From Sulfurimonas sp. HSL3-2 (GTDB lineage: Bacteria > Campylobacterota > Campylobacteria > Campylobacterales > Sulfurimonadaceae): a stretch of 64,000 nucleotides of DNA. A program made the translations under genes and the position numbers. Below, one piece after another: positions 1 to 8,883 of this stretch (its first letter is position 1; every line of letters starts with the position of its first letter). The notes beneath the pieces are model-generated. The model saw only the letters and a list, made by a program, of their open reading frames with translations, had not been told where the DNA came from and did not search any database. Location: NCBI RefSeq assembly GCF_039645965.1, contig NZ_CP147917.1:1426001-1490000 (forward strand). The letters run 5' to 3'.

Positions 1-1118
1 TTGTATGACTTTCTATTATTTACTTTGGTGAGTTCATCTATATATGCCTGATTTTCTATCTCTTTTTGTACAAGATGCAGTTCAGTCAAATCTCTGCTGA
101 TCCCTAAAATACCTGCATCCCCATCCTCATCATAATAAAAAGGTATCTTTTGAGTTAAAAGGTACACCTTTGTACCGTTTGGATAGGTGACCCACTCATA
201 ATTTGAACGAGTCTTCTTCTCTTGTAACATCTTTTCGTCCATATCTCTGAAGAGTTTTGCCATCTCATGCGGAAACAGCTCAAAATCATCATGACCTATC
301 ATCTCCTCTTTCGATTTTCCTACAAATCTTAAAAATGCGTTGTTACAGCCAAAATACTTAAAGTCTTTATCTTTAAAAAATATCAGATCATCTGTCTGAT
401 TGATTATTGAATCGAGTAATATATTTTTAGAATTGATCTCTTTTATATTATTGAAGATACTTTTATCGATATTGTCGATATCTATCAGAGGAAAGTTTGA
501 ATAGTTGAAGTCCTTCTTTTCTAGCTTCTCATTAATGATATTTATAGGGTTGATAAGAATTTTATTCAACATAAATATCAACATAAATAAAGAGATGACA
601 GACATTGTGACAATGGCGATTAATTTATAACTCAATGTACTGCTTATATATCTTTTAAAATTTTTGGGATTTATCTCTACAAGTAAAATATAGTGTTCAG
701 GTTTAGAGAGATTCGTTGTTGTAAGAGTTTTACAGACCAGCCTATTTACACTGAAGTCATGCACCTGTATGAACTCATCTACTCCTATACATTCAAAAGA
801 GTTATAGTCTCTGTCTATATAATTAGTATTTGAAGAGAAATAAACCTTATCATTCTTTACCAATGACAATGAGAGGATCATATTATTTATATCGCTGTTG
901 GATTTAATGTACCGGGATATCTTGTTTGAATCATTTTCATCTATAAGCAGAGACAGATCATTGTTAAAACTGTCTATCTCCCGTACGATATCATCTTTTT
1001 CATGTTTTGCGAGATTATTATAATCTAGAGTATATTCGATTACTGAATATATAGAGGATGCTATAAACATGGCAAAAAATAAAATTAGCCAAAAAGTCTT
1101 TAAACTGTATCTACCCAT
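1..1118 (-). CDS. PAS-GGDEF membrane sensor, 3' end outside window
   Basis: The reading frame opens at the ATG complementary to 1116-1118 and is still open at base 1, giving about 372 visible residues. It has a TM helix at about residues 9-27, a periplasmic sensing segment to about 158, a second TM helix at about 160-186, and a PAS domain at about 230-345. The last visible residues (YIDELTKVNNRKSY) are the opening DELTxxxNR segment of a GGDEF domain. This is the architecture of a membrane diguanylate cyclase making c-di-GMP in response to a periplasmic or PAS-bound signal. Whether the GGDEF signature is intact, or an EAL domain follows, cannot be seen because the gene runs off the window. Confidence 0.85.
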   Translation of the reverse strand, partial: MGRYSLKTFWLILFFAMFIASSIYSVIEYTLDYNNLAKHEKDDIVREIDSFNNDLSLLIDENDSNKISRYIKSNSDINNMILSLSLVKNDKVYFSSNTNYIDRDYNSFECIGVDEFIQVHDFSVNRLVCKTLTTTNLSKPEHYILLVEINPKNFKRYISSTLSYKLIAIVTMSVISLFMLIFMLNKILINPINIINEKLEKKDFNYSNFPLIDIDNIDKSIFNNIKEINSKNILLDSIINQTDDLIFFKDKDFKYFGCNNAFLRFVGKSKEEMIGHDDFELFPHEMAKLFRDMDEKMLQEKKTRSNYEWVTYPNGTKVYLLTQKIPFYYDEDGDAGILGISRDLTELHLVQKEIENQAYIDELTKVNNRKSY

Positions 1119-1210
1119 CTATTTTCTAGCCTTATATTATATATCGTTAATAAAGACTTTACTGATTAGATCATAAAACTATGCTGAAAGAATTATTTAT
1201 GTAAAAAAGA

Positions 1211-1257
1211 GAAGAAGAGGCTTACATGTAAAGGTTTACATGTAAGCAGACCTCTTT
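1211..1257 (-). terminator. Hairpin terminator after oadB, built from two TTACATGTAA palindromes
   Basis: Just past the oadB stop codon, two copies of TTACATGTAA (1222-1231 and 1236-1245) are separated by four bases and flanked by AAGAGG / CCTCTTT, so the whole block folds into one long stem. On the minus strand it is followed by a pyrimidine- and T-rich tract (TTCTTCTCTTTTTT), as expected for intrinsic termination of the oad operon. Each 10-mer is also a copy of the dispersed palindrome described in the findings. Confidence 0.65.
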
Positions 1258-2586
1258 CTATTTGAAGAGAGAAAGAAGTACACCTGCTGCAACAGCAGAA
1301 CCGATAACACCTGCAACGTTTGGACCCATTGCATGCATTAAAAGCATATTTGTTCTGTCATACTCCATACCGACTTTGTTCGATACACGAGCTGCCATAG
1401 GAACCGCTGAAACTCCAGCTGAACCGATAAGAGGATTGATCTTTGTTCCAGGGAACATATTCATGATCTTCGCCATAAGTACACCCGCTGCAGTTCCTAC
1501 TGAGAATGCAACGATACCAAGTGCTAAGATCGCAAGAGTATCCGGTACTAAGAACTGATCAGCTGCAAGTTTAGAACCTACACCAAGACCTAAGAAGATA
1601 GTAACGATATTGATCAATGCATTTTGCATAGTATCTGAAAGACGATCAACAACACCCGACTCTTTTAAGAAGTTACCGAACATAAACGCACCGATTAGAG
1701 GCGTTGAGTCTGGAAGAACTAAAATAGAAAGCGTTAAAACCACAATCGGGAAGATCAGCTTTTCTATACGAGACACGTGACGAAGCGTAGTCATCTTGAT
1801 ACGACGCTCTTTATCATTTGTAAGCGCTTTCATGATCGGAGGCTGGATGATAGGAACCATAGCCATGTACGAATATGAAGCAACCGCGATAGCACCTAAA
1901 AGTTCAGGAGCAAGGTTTGTAGCGATAAAGATCGAAGTCGGACCGTCTGCCCCGCCGATGATCGAAATAGCAGAAGCTTGTTTCAACGTGAAATCAAAGA
2001 TATCAGTATATTGTGCAAGTGCAACTGCACCGACAAGTGTTCCAAAGATACCAAATTGAGCCGCACCGCCTAGAAGTGCCGTCTTAGGATTTGATAAAAG
2101 TGGACCGAAATCCGTCATCGCACCGACACCCATAAAGATTAGGATAGGGAAAAGCTCATTTGAAAGCCCTGCTTGATAGATAACACCCAAGAACCCGTGA
2201 GGTCCTGCAATATCTGCTACAGGGATATTTGCCAAAAGTCCACCAAAACCGATAGGTAAAAGAAGAAGCGGTTCAAAACCTTTTTTGATCGCTAACCAGA
2301 AGATCAAGAAAGTAACAAGGATCATGATCACACGACCAAATCCTTTATGAAAATCACTCATCGGTTTACCAGTAGAGCTTAGTTCATCCGGATTTGGGTT
2401 GAATAAAACATATATACCTGTAGATTCAAGGAATGAGTCCACCATATGAGTAAAGTTCTGAGGAACATACTTTTCTTGTTCTACATTAGCTTGAGGAGCT
2501 GAAGATGCTTCGTGCTCATTTGCACTAGCACCTACAAAACCAAGCAGGACGAAAAGAGTTAAAAGCCTAACAAAAAATATTTTCAT
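1258..2586 (-). CDS. oadB: Oxaloacetate decarboxylase, Na+-pumping beta subunit
   Basis: 442-residue polytopic membrane protein of the OadB/MmdB/GcdB family. This subunit decarboxylates carboxybiotin carried by OadA and couples the reaction to Na+ export. An N-terminal signal-like hydrophobic stretch and a roughly 60-residue extracytoplasmic segment precede the conserved core. The family motif [10 protein letters not shown], carrying the essential Asp, is at about residues 210-219, and [15 protein letters not shown] lies near the C terminus. The gene starts 4 bases after oadA, so it is the last gene of an oadG-oadA-oadB operon, and a strong hairpin follows it. The set may serve anaplerosis or Na+ bioenergetics; the physiological direction is inferred. 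Confidence 0.93.
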   Translation of the reverse strand: MKIFFVRLLTLFVLLGFVGASANEHEASSAPQANVEQEKYVPQNFTHMVDSFLESTGIYVLFNPNPDELSSTGKPMSDFHKGFGRVIMILVTFLIFWLAIKKGFEPLLLLPIGFGGLLANIPVADIAGPHGFLGVIYQAGLSNELFPILIFMGVGAMTDFGPLLSNPKTALLGGAAQFGIFGTLVGAVALAQYTDIFDFTLKQASAISIIGGADGPTSIFIATNLAPELLGAIAVASYSYMAMVPIIQPPIMKALTNDKERRIKMTTLRHVSRIEKLIFPIVVLTLSILVLPDSTPLIGAFMFGNFLKESGVVDRLSDTMQNALINIVTIFLGLGVGSKLAADQFLVPDTLAILALGIVAFSVGTAAGVLMAKIMNMFPGTKINPLIGSAGVSAVPMAARVSNKVGMEYDRTNMLLMHAMGPNVAGVIGSAVAAGVLLSLFK

Positions 2587-2590
2587 AAAA

Positions 2591-4408
2591 TTATCCTATT
2601 ACTGCTACGACTTGACCTTCAACTACCTTGTCGTTTACGTTAACATTGATAGATTTTACAACGCCGCCTTTTGGAGCTACTACGTCTATCTCCATTTTCA
2701 TAGATTCAAGGATCAGAATCACATCACCTTCATTAACACTTTGGCCCGGATTAGCAACGATTTTCCATACTGCACCCGGTAGTAATGCTTTTATCGTCGT
2801 ACCTTCAGTTGATGAAGGCATAGTAGGTACCGGAGTTGATAGACTCTCTCCGTTTACCGCTGTTACTTGGATGTTTGCATCACCTTCTGCTACTTGAACA
2901 CTGAATCTTTGTCCATCTACTACTACTGTATAACTTCCTGTACCCATATTTGTTACTCCTTCATTGCTTTCATTATTATTGCTTTCGCTAGTTTGCATTG
3001 TTGATTTTTTTCTTACGTTTACTTCAGCCTCACCTTTTAAGAAAGTGATACCTTTCTCTTGACAAGCTGCTGCAATAAAGATATTTTCTTCAGTCGTCTC
3101 TATACCGTTTTCTTCAAGTATTTTAGTCCAGTGTGCCAATGATTTTGTCTCATCTGCATCTGCCAGATCTAAAGCTTTTTCAGTCGTCGGCTCTAAGTGT
3201 AACTTTTCTGAAGCTATTTTCACGACCTCAGGATCCGGAGCGACAGGAGTCTTACCGAAATATCCAAGAACCATTCTTCCGTAGCCAGGAGCTATCGCTT
3301 TCCAAGGACCTTGCATAACGTTGTTTAGTGCTTGTTGGAAATAAAACTGAGAAACTGGAGTTACAGAAGTACCGTAACCACCCTTTTCTACTACTTCACG
3401 CATAGCATCTATCACTTCAGGATATCTGTCTAAGATGTTGTTATCACGCATCATCTGAGTGTTTGCAGTAAGTGCACCACCCGGCATAGGCGAGAATGGG
3501 ATAAGAGGTGAAACCATTGTAGCTTCAGGTGGCATAAAATAGTCGTCTAAACAACGTTCTACTTCTTTCTCATACGCTAGTATCTTATCGATCTCTAAAC
3601 CGCCAAGGTCATAATCCATTCCCTTAGTAGCGTGTAGCATCGTAAGAATATCTGGTTGGCTTGTTCCGCCGCTTACCGGAGAAGCAGCCATATCAATACC
3701 GTCGATCCCTGCTTCAAGTGCAGCTAAATATGCAGCAACTGAAACACCTGCAGTCTCATGTGTATGAAGGCGAAGGTGAGTTCCTTCAGGCACTAAGCCA
3801 CGAGCCATTTTAATTGTCTCATATACTTTTTTAGGACTAGACGTACCGCTTGCATCTTTAAAACAGATACTGTCATACGGGATACCGCTGTCTAGGATAT
3901 CGCGAAGAGTCTTTTCATAAAAAGTAACATCATGAGCGCCTACACATCCCGGAGGAAGGTCCATCATTGTCACGACTACTTCATGTTTAAGTCCGTGATG
4001 AGAGATTCTTTCCCCTGAATATTTTAGGTTTTCAACATCATTTAATGCATCAAAATTACGAATTGTTGTAGTTCCATGTTTTTTGAACATTTTAGCGTGT
4101 AGATCGATAAGCTCTCTTGAGCCTGTATCTAACATTACTGTATTTACACCGCGAGCTAAAGTCTGAAGGTTTGCATCAGGACCAACGATTTCACGAAATC
4201 TGTCCATCATTTTAAATGCATCTTCATTTAGGTAAAAGTAAAGTGATTGGAATCTTGCTCCACCACCAAATTCAAAGTGTGTAATTCCAGCATGTTTTGC
4301 TGCTTCTACAGCTGGGAAAAAATCATCCATAAGTACGCGACCACCAAAGACCGATTGAAATCCGTCTCTAAATGTCGTATCCATGATATCAATAAATTTC
4401 TTGGCCAT
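2591..4408 (-). CDS. oadA: Oxaloacetate decarboxylase alpha subunit, biotin carrier
   Basis: 605 residues. The N-terminal carboxyltransferase TIM barrel (about 1-300) opens with [12 protein letters not shown], the metal-site motif of the family (usually DTTLRDGxQS). A conserved carboxylase domain runs to about 470, followed by a flexible Ser/Asn/Thr-rich linker and a C-terminal biotinyl domain (about 530-605). The ESMKMEI motif there puts the biotinylated lysine at about 571. The enzyme transfers CO2 from oxaloacetate to biotin for OadB. The start ATG at 4408 has AAGGA upstream and lies 2 bases from the oadG stop. A pyruvate-carboxylase B-like role is the alternative, but adjacent oadB and oadG make the Na+ pump much more likely. 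Confidence 0.92.
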   Translation of the reverse strand: MAKKFIDIMDTTFRDGFQSVFGGRVLMDDFFPAVEAAKHAGITHFEFGGGARFQSLYFYLNEDAFKMMDRFREIVGPDANLQTLARGVNTVMLDTGSRELIDLHAKMFKKHGTTTIRNFDALNDVENLKYSGERISHHGLKHEVVVTMMDLPPGCVGAHDVTFYEKTLRDILDSGIPYDSICFKDASGTSSPKKVYETIKMARGLVPEGTHLRLHTHETAGVSVAAYLAALEAGIDGIDMAASPVSGGTSQPDILTMLHATKGMDYDLGGLEIDKILAYEKEVERCLDDYFMPPEATMVSPLIPFSPMPGGALTANTQMMRDNNILDRYPEVIDAMREVVEKGGYGTSVTPVSQFYFQQALNNVMQGPWKAIAPGYGRMVLGYFGKTPVAPDPEVVKIASEKLHLEPTTEKALDLADADETKSLAHWTKILEENGIETTEENIFIAAACQEKGITFLKGEAEVNVRKKSTMQTSESNNNESNEGVTNMGTGSYTVVVDGQRFSVQVAEGDANIQVTAVNGESLSTPVPTMPSSTEGTTIKALLPGAVWKIVANPGQSVNEGDVILILESMKMEIDVVAPKGGVVKSINVNVNDKVVEGQVVAVIG

Positions 4409-4410
4409 TT

Positions 4411-4656
4411 CTATCCTTGTCTGTGATGCATAATCGCAGCCGTGATGGCGGCGACTATTCTTTTGTTGTTTTGTGCAGTCTGTGTTCCTGCATTTTGAGT
4501 ATGCTCTTTAGGTACGCTGACCGGTTCCGGGAAAAATCTATTTACAATCTTAGAGACAGCATTTGTCACTAAAATCATAATGATCAAGAACACGAAAACC
4601 GTTCCCATACCAAGAAACATAAACTTTGTTCCCTCTAGAACTAAATTTGTCTCCAT
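4411..4656 (-). CDS. oadG: Oxaloacetate decarboxylase gamma subunit
   Basis: 81-residue protein with one N-terminal TM helix (about 12-35: FMFLGMGTVFVFLIIMILVTNAV) and a short basic tail, as for OadG, which holds the alpha-beta complex together at the membrane. The frame could extend to 4695, but AGAAGGTGG sits the right distance before the ATG at 4656, so METNLV is taken as the start. It is first in the oadGAB operon; an AT-rich divergent region separates it from ppa. OadG is poorly conserved, so the call rests on size, topology and position. Confidence 0.8.
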   Translation of the reverse strand: METNLVLEGTKFMFLGMGTVFVFLIIMILVTNAVSKIVNRFFPEPVSVPKEHTQNAGTQTAQNNKRIVAAITAAIMHHRQG

Positions 4657-4793
4657 ATAATCCACCTTCTGAAATAATCCATTATAATAGTACAAATTAC
4701 TTTAAACTTTTATGGAATATGCGCGAAATTATATCTTTTTAAATTCTTTGTTACTTTTTCAAATTCTTTTAATAACATATAAACTTTAAACGA

Positions 4794-4799
4794 TATAAT
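4794..4799 (+). promoter_or_regulatory. -10 box for ppa
   Basis: TATAAT in an AT-rich context, 33 bases before the ppa ATG. An AAAAAGG Shine-Dalgarno lies at about 4816-4823. There is no clear TTGACA -35, as is usual for Campylobacterota sigma-70 promoters. Confidence 0.6.
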
Positions 4800-4831
4800 T
4801 TCGTCAACAAAACTCAAAAAAGGTAAATTTT

Positions 4832-5350
4832 ATGAACTTAGATAAAATCGGTTATGGTGAAAATCCAGATAAAGTAAAAGCTATCATAGAGATCCCATGT
4901 GGCTCAAACATTAAATATGAAGTAGAAAAAGAGAGCGGTGCTATCGTTCTTGACCGTGTTATGCACTCGGCTATGTATTACCCTGCAAACTACGGTTTCG
5001 TAAACCAAACTCTTTCTCAAGACGGTGACCCGGCTGACGTTTTAGTTCTTGCTGAGTACCCTATGCAAGCAGGCTGTGTAGTAAACTGCCGTTTAGTAGG
5101 TGTTTTAATCATGGAAGACGAAAGCGGAATAGATGAGAAACTTTTAGCAGTTCCGACTTCAAAGATCGATCCTACTTTTGATGAGATCCAAGATCTTGGC
5201 GACATCCCTAAACACACTTTAGCAAAGATCAAAAACTTTTTTGAAACATACAAAATGCTTGAGCCGAACAAATGGGTAAAAGTAAAAGGTTTTGAAGACA
5301 AAGCAAGTGCTACTAAAATCCTTCAAGATGCTATAAACAACTATAAATAG
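4832..5350 (+). CDS. ppa: Inorganic pyrophosphatase, family I
   Basis: 172 residues, typical of soluble family I pyrophosphatase, which hydrolyses PPi to two phosphates and pulls biosynthetic reactions forward. The signature DGDPADVLVL, with the three Mg2+-binding Asp residues, is at about 65-74, preceded by YPANYGFV at about 50-57. It is transcribed alone or with the small membrane gene that begins 12 bases after its stop, divergently from oadG. Confidence 0.96.
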   Translation: MNLDKIGYGENPDKVKAIIEIPCGSNIKYEVEKESGAIVLDRVMHSAMYYPANYGFVNQTLSQDGDPADVLVLAEYPMQAGCVVNCRLVGVLIMEDESGIDEKLLAVPTSKIDPTFDEIQDLGDIPKHTLAKIKNFFETYKMLEPNKWVKVKGFEDKASATKILQDAINNYK

Positions 5351-5362
5351 GACGTATAAATT

Positions 5363-5656
5363 ATGATAGCTGGAATGTATGAACAGGATTTTATTGCTTA
5401 TTTCATATTTGGGATAATACTAAATTTTGTTTTTTCCATACTTTTTGGGATCTATCTGAGTAAAAATATCGGTATGCAGGAGATGGTAGAGAGCAAAGGC
5501 GAAAAAGAGCAATCTTCACTTATCGCCATCTCTCTTTTCATCCCGTATGCGAAGATGATCATTACCCTCTACAGAGTCGCAGTACTTCAGTTTTACTTTT
5601 TAAACAAAGGTAAGACTCACAAAGAGTTCTGGATCTATATGACTCACGAAGAGTAG
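5363..5656 (+). CDS. Small membrane protein of unknown function
   Basis: 97 residues with two likely TM helices (about 9-30 and 50-75) joined by a charged loop (ESKGEKEQSS). It follows ppa by 12 bases with AGGACG before the ATG, so the two are probably co-transcribed. The 3' end nearly meets the convergent flippase gene. I do not recognise a family. Confidence 0.65.
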   Translation: MIAGMYEQDFIAYFIFGIILNFVFSILFGIYLSKNIGMQEMVESKGEKEQSSLIAISLFIPYAKMIITLYRVAVLQFYFLNKGKTHKEFWIYMTHEE

Positions 5657-5663
5657 ACAAACT

Positions 5664-6905
5664 TTAATCTACTCTTTGCAACCCTTTTAATATCTTTCTC
5701 TCCATATATAACGACACCAGGAACATAGATATATAACTGCCGATAAGCGCTACGATAACGGCGATGATGTTTTTCGAATAAAGAAAATAGATCCCGTAAA
5801 AGATGATGACCAGCGATGCAATACCCCAGAGGCGTATAAAAAGTGCCGATAGGAAATCTCCGCTGGCTTTGATAAACGATATCTGATACGCGTTTAAGAT
5901 GACAAAGATAAAAAAGAACGAGACATGTATGATCATCAAAGATGCTTCTGCATACTCTTTTGAAAACAGAAACAGGACAAGCCTGTCTGCAAAAAGCAGC
6001 GACAGTACTATGAACGATATACTTACACTCAGCGCAAACTTCAGTACCCATCTTTTTATCTCCCGCAGTTCATCAAACTTCTTCTCACTGAAAAGCTTTG
6101 AGAGTTCCGGCAGGACAAAACGAAATATCGGGAATACGAAAAGCATGATCATATAGGTAAATATCGGTTTGACAATGACCTGAAAATCTCCCAGTTCATC
6201 AAGAGTAAAATATCTCATGATCAAAAGCACGGCGGTGTACATCATCACGATTCCCGAACCGAACTCGATGGTCGAGATAAGAGAGTTTTTCAAAAATTTA
6301 TGCGTGTCGTGTTTATGCTTAGGCTTGTCCACAGGTACGCTTTTTATCTCCTGCGTCTTTTTGATGTAGATGTAAAGAGATACCGTAAATGCTGTCATGA
6401 TCGTCGATATAAACAGAGGCTGTAATCCATGAGTGTGCGCAAAAAAGTAAGCTATCAAGAACCAGACTATAAGCATCGCAGGCTCTAAAAAAGTCACGAA
6501 GTTAATGACTTTATACATCCTGTACATAGCTATTAAGTTCGTATAGTAGACGCTAAAGCCAAGCGATATAACGGTAAATACAAGATACCAGTAGTCTACA
6601 TGCACACCGATCTTGTGCTTTAAATAGGGAATGATAAATCCCCATACGGCAAGAACAGTCAAAAACAGTACGCCTTTAAAGACCTTTAGTATCTTGTAGT
6701 CATCTTTTGTCTGAGCAAAGGTCACGACCATAGAACTTCTAAAACCGACAAGTACTAGAAGCGTCATGGTAAAGATATCGATGGCCGTAAAATAAAGTGC
6801 AAGATCTGCTTTTGAGATGAACTTTGCCAAAAAGATCTTAAACCCGAAGTTTAGCGATACACTGAGTAAAGATATCCATATACTGTGATAGATCGCTTGT
6901 TTCAT
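5664..6905 (-). CDS. Polysaccharide/lipid-linked oligosaccharide flippase-like membrane protein
   Basis: 413 residues, about 12 TM helices spaced as in the MOP/MATE superfamily (Wzx-like), with an N-terminal SLLSVSLNFGFKIFLAKFISKADLALY segment that resembles flippases moving undecaprenyl-linked glycans across the inner membrane. A charged cytoplasmic loop (VPVDKPKHKHDTHK) lies near the middle. No glycosyltransferases flank it, so the substrate is unknown. The ATG overlaps the end of the upstream nuclease-like gene by 4 bases, suggesting translational coupling. Confidence 0.78.
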   Translation of the reverse strand: MKQAIYHSIWISLLSVSLNFGFKIFLAKFISKADLALYFTAIDIFTMTLLVLVGFRSSMVVTFAQTKDDYKILKVFKGVLFLTVLAVWGFIIPYLKHKIGVHVDYWYLVFTVISLGFSVYYTNLIAMYRMYKVINFVTFLEPAMLIVWFLIAYFFAHTHGLQPLFISTIMTAFTVSLYIYIKKTQEIKSVPVDKPKHKHDTHKFLKNSLISTIEFGSGIVMMYTAVLLIMRYFTLDELGDFQVIVKPIFTYMIMLFVFPIFRFVLPELSKLFSEKKFDELREIKRWVLKFALSVSISFIVLSLLFADRLVLFLFSKEYAEASLMIIHVSFFFIFVILNAYQISFIKASGDFLSALFIRLWGIASLVIIFYGIYFLYSKNIIAVIVALIGSYISMFLVSLYMERKILKGLQRVD

Positions 6906-7399
6906 TTATATAACCCCGTAATACATGCCTGCAGCTTTTTATCACTCCAGATACCGGCGCTTCTTCGTTTTGCACGCTCTTGTGCTTTTGTGTAAAGATA
7001 TCTGAACTCGTCATCATTAAAATTGGTCTGTGTTATGGCAAGTCCCTGCTCTAGCAGTGCTTCAGAGAGCGTCTTTTGCCCGAATGCATAGATGACACAT
7101 CTTCTCTGCTTAAACACAATATGGTAGTTTTGTCTCAGATAAAGAGCCATATCTATAAAATATTTTTTTGTCGGATTTGCCAAGTAGTAGTTTTCGATCT
7201 CTTGTTTACATGTAGATGTCAGGGCTTGATTTGCAAGAACCTCTTCCAGAGGTACTACACCGTAGGGTTGACAGATAAAACTTGTCATTCCTATACTAAA
7301 CTTCTGCATATCGTTTGAATAAACTTTTCTAAGTTCCGCGATCTGTATCGATTCTGCATTAAGAGTAAAAAAGATCATAAGTAAAAAAATTGTTTTCAT
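6902..7399 (-). CDS. Secreted staphylococcal-nuclease-like protein, probably degenerate
   Basis: 165 residues from the ATG at 7399; the frame extends further upstream, but MKTIFLLMIFFTLNAES is a clear signal peptide. The C-terminal half (ALLEQGLAITQTNFNDDEFRYLYTKAQERAKRRSAGIWSD, about 110-155) matches the end of SNase domains, where a helix ends in AGIW. The N-terminal catalytic half (Arg-Glu-Arg of SNase) is not recognisable, so it may bind nucleic acid or have lost activity. It contains three or four Cys. It overlaps the flippase gene start by 4 bases. Confidence 0.6.
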   Translation of the reverse strand: MKTIFLLMIFFTLNAESIQIAELRKVYSNDMQKFSIGMTSFICQPYGVVPLEEVLANQALTSTCKQEIENYYLANPTKKYFIDMALYLRQNYHIVFKQRRCVIYAFGQKTLSEALLEQGLAITQTNFNDDEFRYLYTKAQERAKRRSAGIWSDKKLQACITGLYK

Positions 7400-7456
7400 G
7401 CCGTTATAATAACATTTAATCTTGTTAATATTAAAAAAATCCATTCTACTTTCTGA

Positions 7457-7462
7457 TATAAT
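7457..7462 (+). promoter_or_regulatory. -10 box of the porin-PBP-cyclase operon
   Basis: TATAAT 34 bases before the TTG start at 7496. The leader contains AAAGGG at 7485-7490 as ribosome binding site. A divergent gene starts at 7399, so this short gap serves both directions. Confidence 0.55.
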
Positions 7463-7495
7463 TATAAAATGTTATATTCTACGTAAAGGGTATGT

Positions 7496-8482
7496 TTGAA
7501 ATTACTTTTTATATTTATTGCACTCCTGTTCACCTCCCTTTATGCCGAAAATTATGAGATGGGGCGAGGTCTTACTTTAAGTGAGAAACTTCACGTCGGC
7601 GGTTATATCTCTACAGATTATGAATCTAGCAATGACAAAAAGCAGTTCAGACTCGATGATGTCGCAGTCCTGGTATACGGACGGGTACTTCCTGAACTTT
7701 CTTACCTGGTCGAATGGGAAGCGACTCCCTTTTATCAAAAAAACTACACGACTGAAGCTGAAGAGTATAATCCTAGATTTTACTACGAACGTGCGTATGT
7801 GGATTATGCTTATTCGGAGATGTTCAATTTCCGCGGCGGGAAACAGATAACTCCTATCGGTTACTGGAATCTTGAACCTATAAACGTACTAAGAGATACG
7901 AGTTCAGATCCGCTTTACAGTTATGAGATGTTTCCTAAGTTCTTAACCGGACTGGACATTTACGGCTATCTGAATGAGTCAGCATCAGTGAAATACCATC
8001 TTTTCGGACAAAAAAACAATAATCTTGATGATAGCACGTTAAACATACAGGCGGATCAATTTTTTGCTATTTCCCTGGAGCATGAAATAACTTCAGAGTT
8101 CAGTTACGGAGGTTCGATAGGAAACTTTGTGACAAAAGACAAAAAGCATACGAACTTTATCCAGTTAGACGGCAAATATGATGCATACCCTTTTGTTTTT
8201 CAAGCAGAAGCGGCATATAACGATAATGAAGACACACTGCTTGATGAAAAAAACTATAAGACTGCCGGTTATGCACAAGCTCTTTATCATATAAATATGA
8301 AACATGCTCTTATCGGACGTTATGAGTATTTCCATGACAGCAGCGACTCAAGAACGAACAATATCGGAGTCTTGGGGTATAGTTACAGACCTATATATCC
8401 GGTGTCTTTAAAAGGCGAGCTGCAGTACAACTCCGATGAACGCTTGAACAAATTTATCATCTCATTTTCGGTGCTGTTTTAA
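7496..8482 (+). CDS. Outer-membrane porin, OprO/P-like
   Basis: 328 residues with a signal peptide (MKLLFIFIALLFTSLYA) and alternating beta-strand sequence ending in a terminal aromatic (FSVLF), typical of an outer-membrane barrel. Segments such as FRGGKQITPIGYW and LDGKYDAYPFVFQAEAAY resemble phosphate-selective porin O/P. The start is TTG at 7496, preceded by AAAGGG; the nearby ATG at 7492 is out of frame. Its stop overlaps the start of the PstS-like gene (TAATG), indicating a tightly coupled operon. The substrate is inferred to be an anion, possibly phosphate, only from family resemblance and the neighbour. Confidence 0.75.
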   Translation: MKLLFIFIALLFTSLYAENYEMGRGLTLSEKLHVGGYISTDYESSNDKKQFRLDDVAVLVYGRVLPELSYLVEWEATPFYQKNYTTEAEEYNPRFYYERAYVDYAYSEMFNFRGGKQITPIGYWNLEPINVLRDTSSDPLYSYEMFPKFLTGLDIYGYLNESASVKYHLFGQKNNNLDDSTLNIQADQFFAISLEHEITSEFSYGGSIGNFVTKDKKHTNFIQLDGKYDAYPFVFQAEAAYNDNEDTLLDEKNYKTAGYAQALYHINMKHALIGRYEYFHDSSDSRTNNIGVLGYSYRPIYPVSLKGELQYNSDERLNKFIISFSVLF

Positions 8483-8883
8483 TGAGAGTGTTATTCCTGA
8501 TCTTCATCTTTTCAATGACGCTCACAGCATCTGAATATGCAGTCATCACCTCTTCAAAAAGCACGATCAGTGAACTGTCGTCCAAGCAGGTCAAAGATAT
8601 ATTTATGATGAAATTACACTACATCGACGATGTAAAAGTGATACCGATAAACGCCTCGGCAAGCGCAGCAATACGCCAAGAGTTTGAGAAAAATGTTTTA
8701 AAAACAGATAGACAGCGTCTAAACAACTACTGGATAAAACAACACTTCCAAGGTATAAGCCCGCCGGTCACCCAGCCATCTATACAATCGGTGAAGATGT
8801 TTATAAAAAATGTAAACGGTACTATTGGTTATATCCCTATGGATATGGTCGATCCCGATGTGAGAGTCTTGTATGAGTTTTAA
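8482..8883 (+). CDS. PstS-like periplasmic substrate-binding protein, short form
   Basis: 133 residues with signal peptide MRVLFLIFIFSMTLTASE. The mature part (YAVITSSKSTISELSSKQVKDIFM ... NYWIKQHF ... GTIGYIPMDMVD) matches the PBP-like domain of small phosphate ABC transporter binding proteins, but is about half the length of PstS. It overlaps the porin by one base (ATG at 8482 within TAATG) and the cyclase by 11 bases. With a porin before it and a membrane cyclase after it, it probably delivers or reports a periplasmic ligand; no ABC permease is encoded nearby. Confidence 0.72.
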   Translation: MRVLFLIFIFSMTLTASEYAVITSSKSTISELSSKQVKDIFMMKLHYIDDVKVIPINASASAAIRQEFEKNVLKTDRQRLNNYWIKQHFQGISPPVTQPSIQSVKMFIKNVNGTIGYIPMDMVDPDVRVLYEF

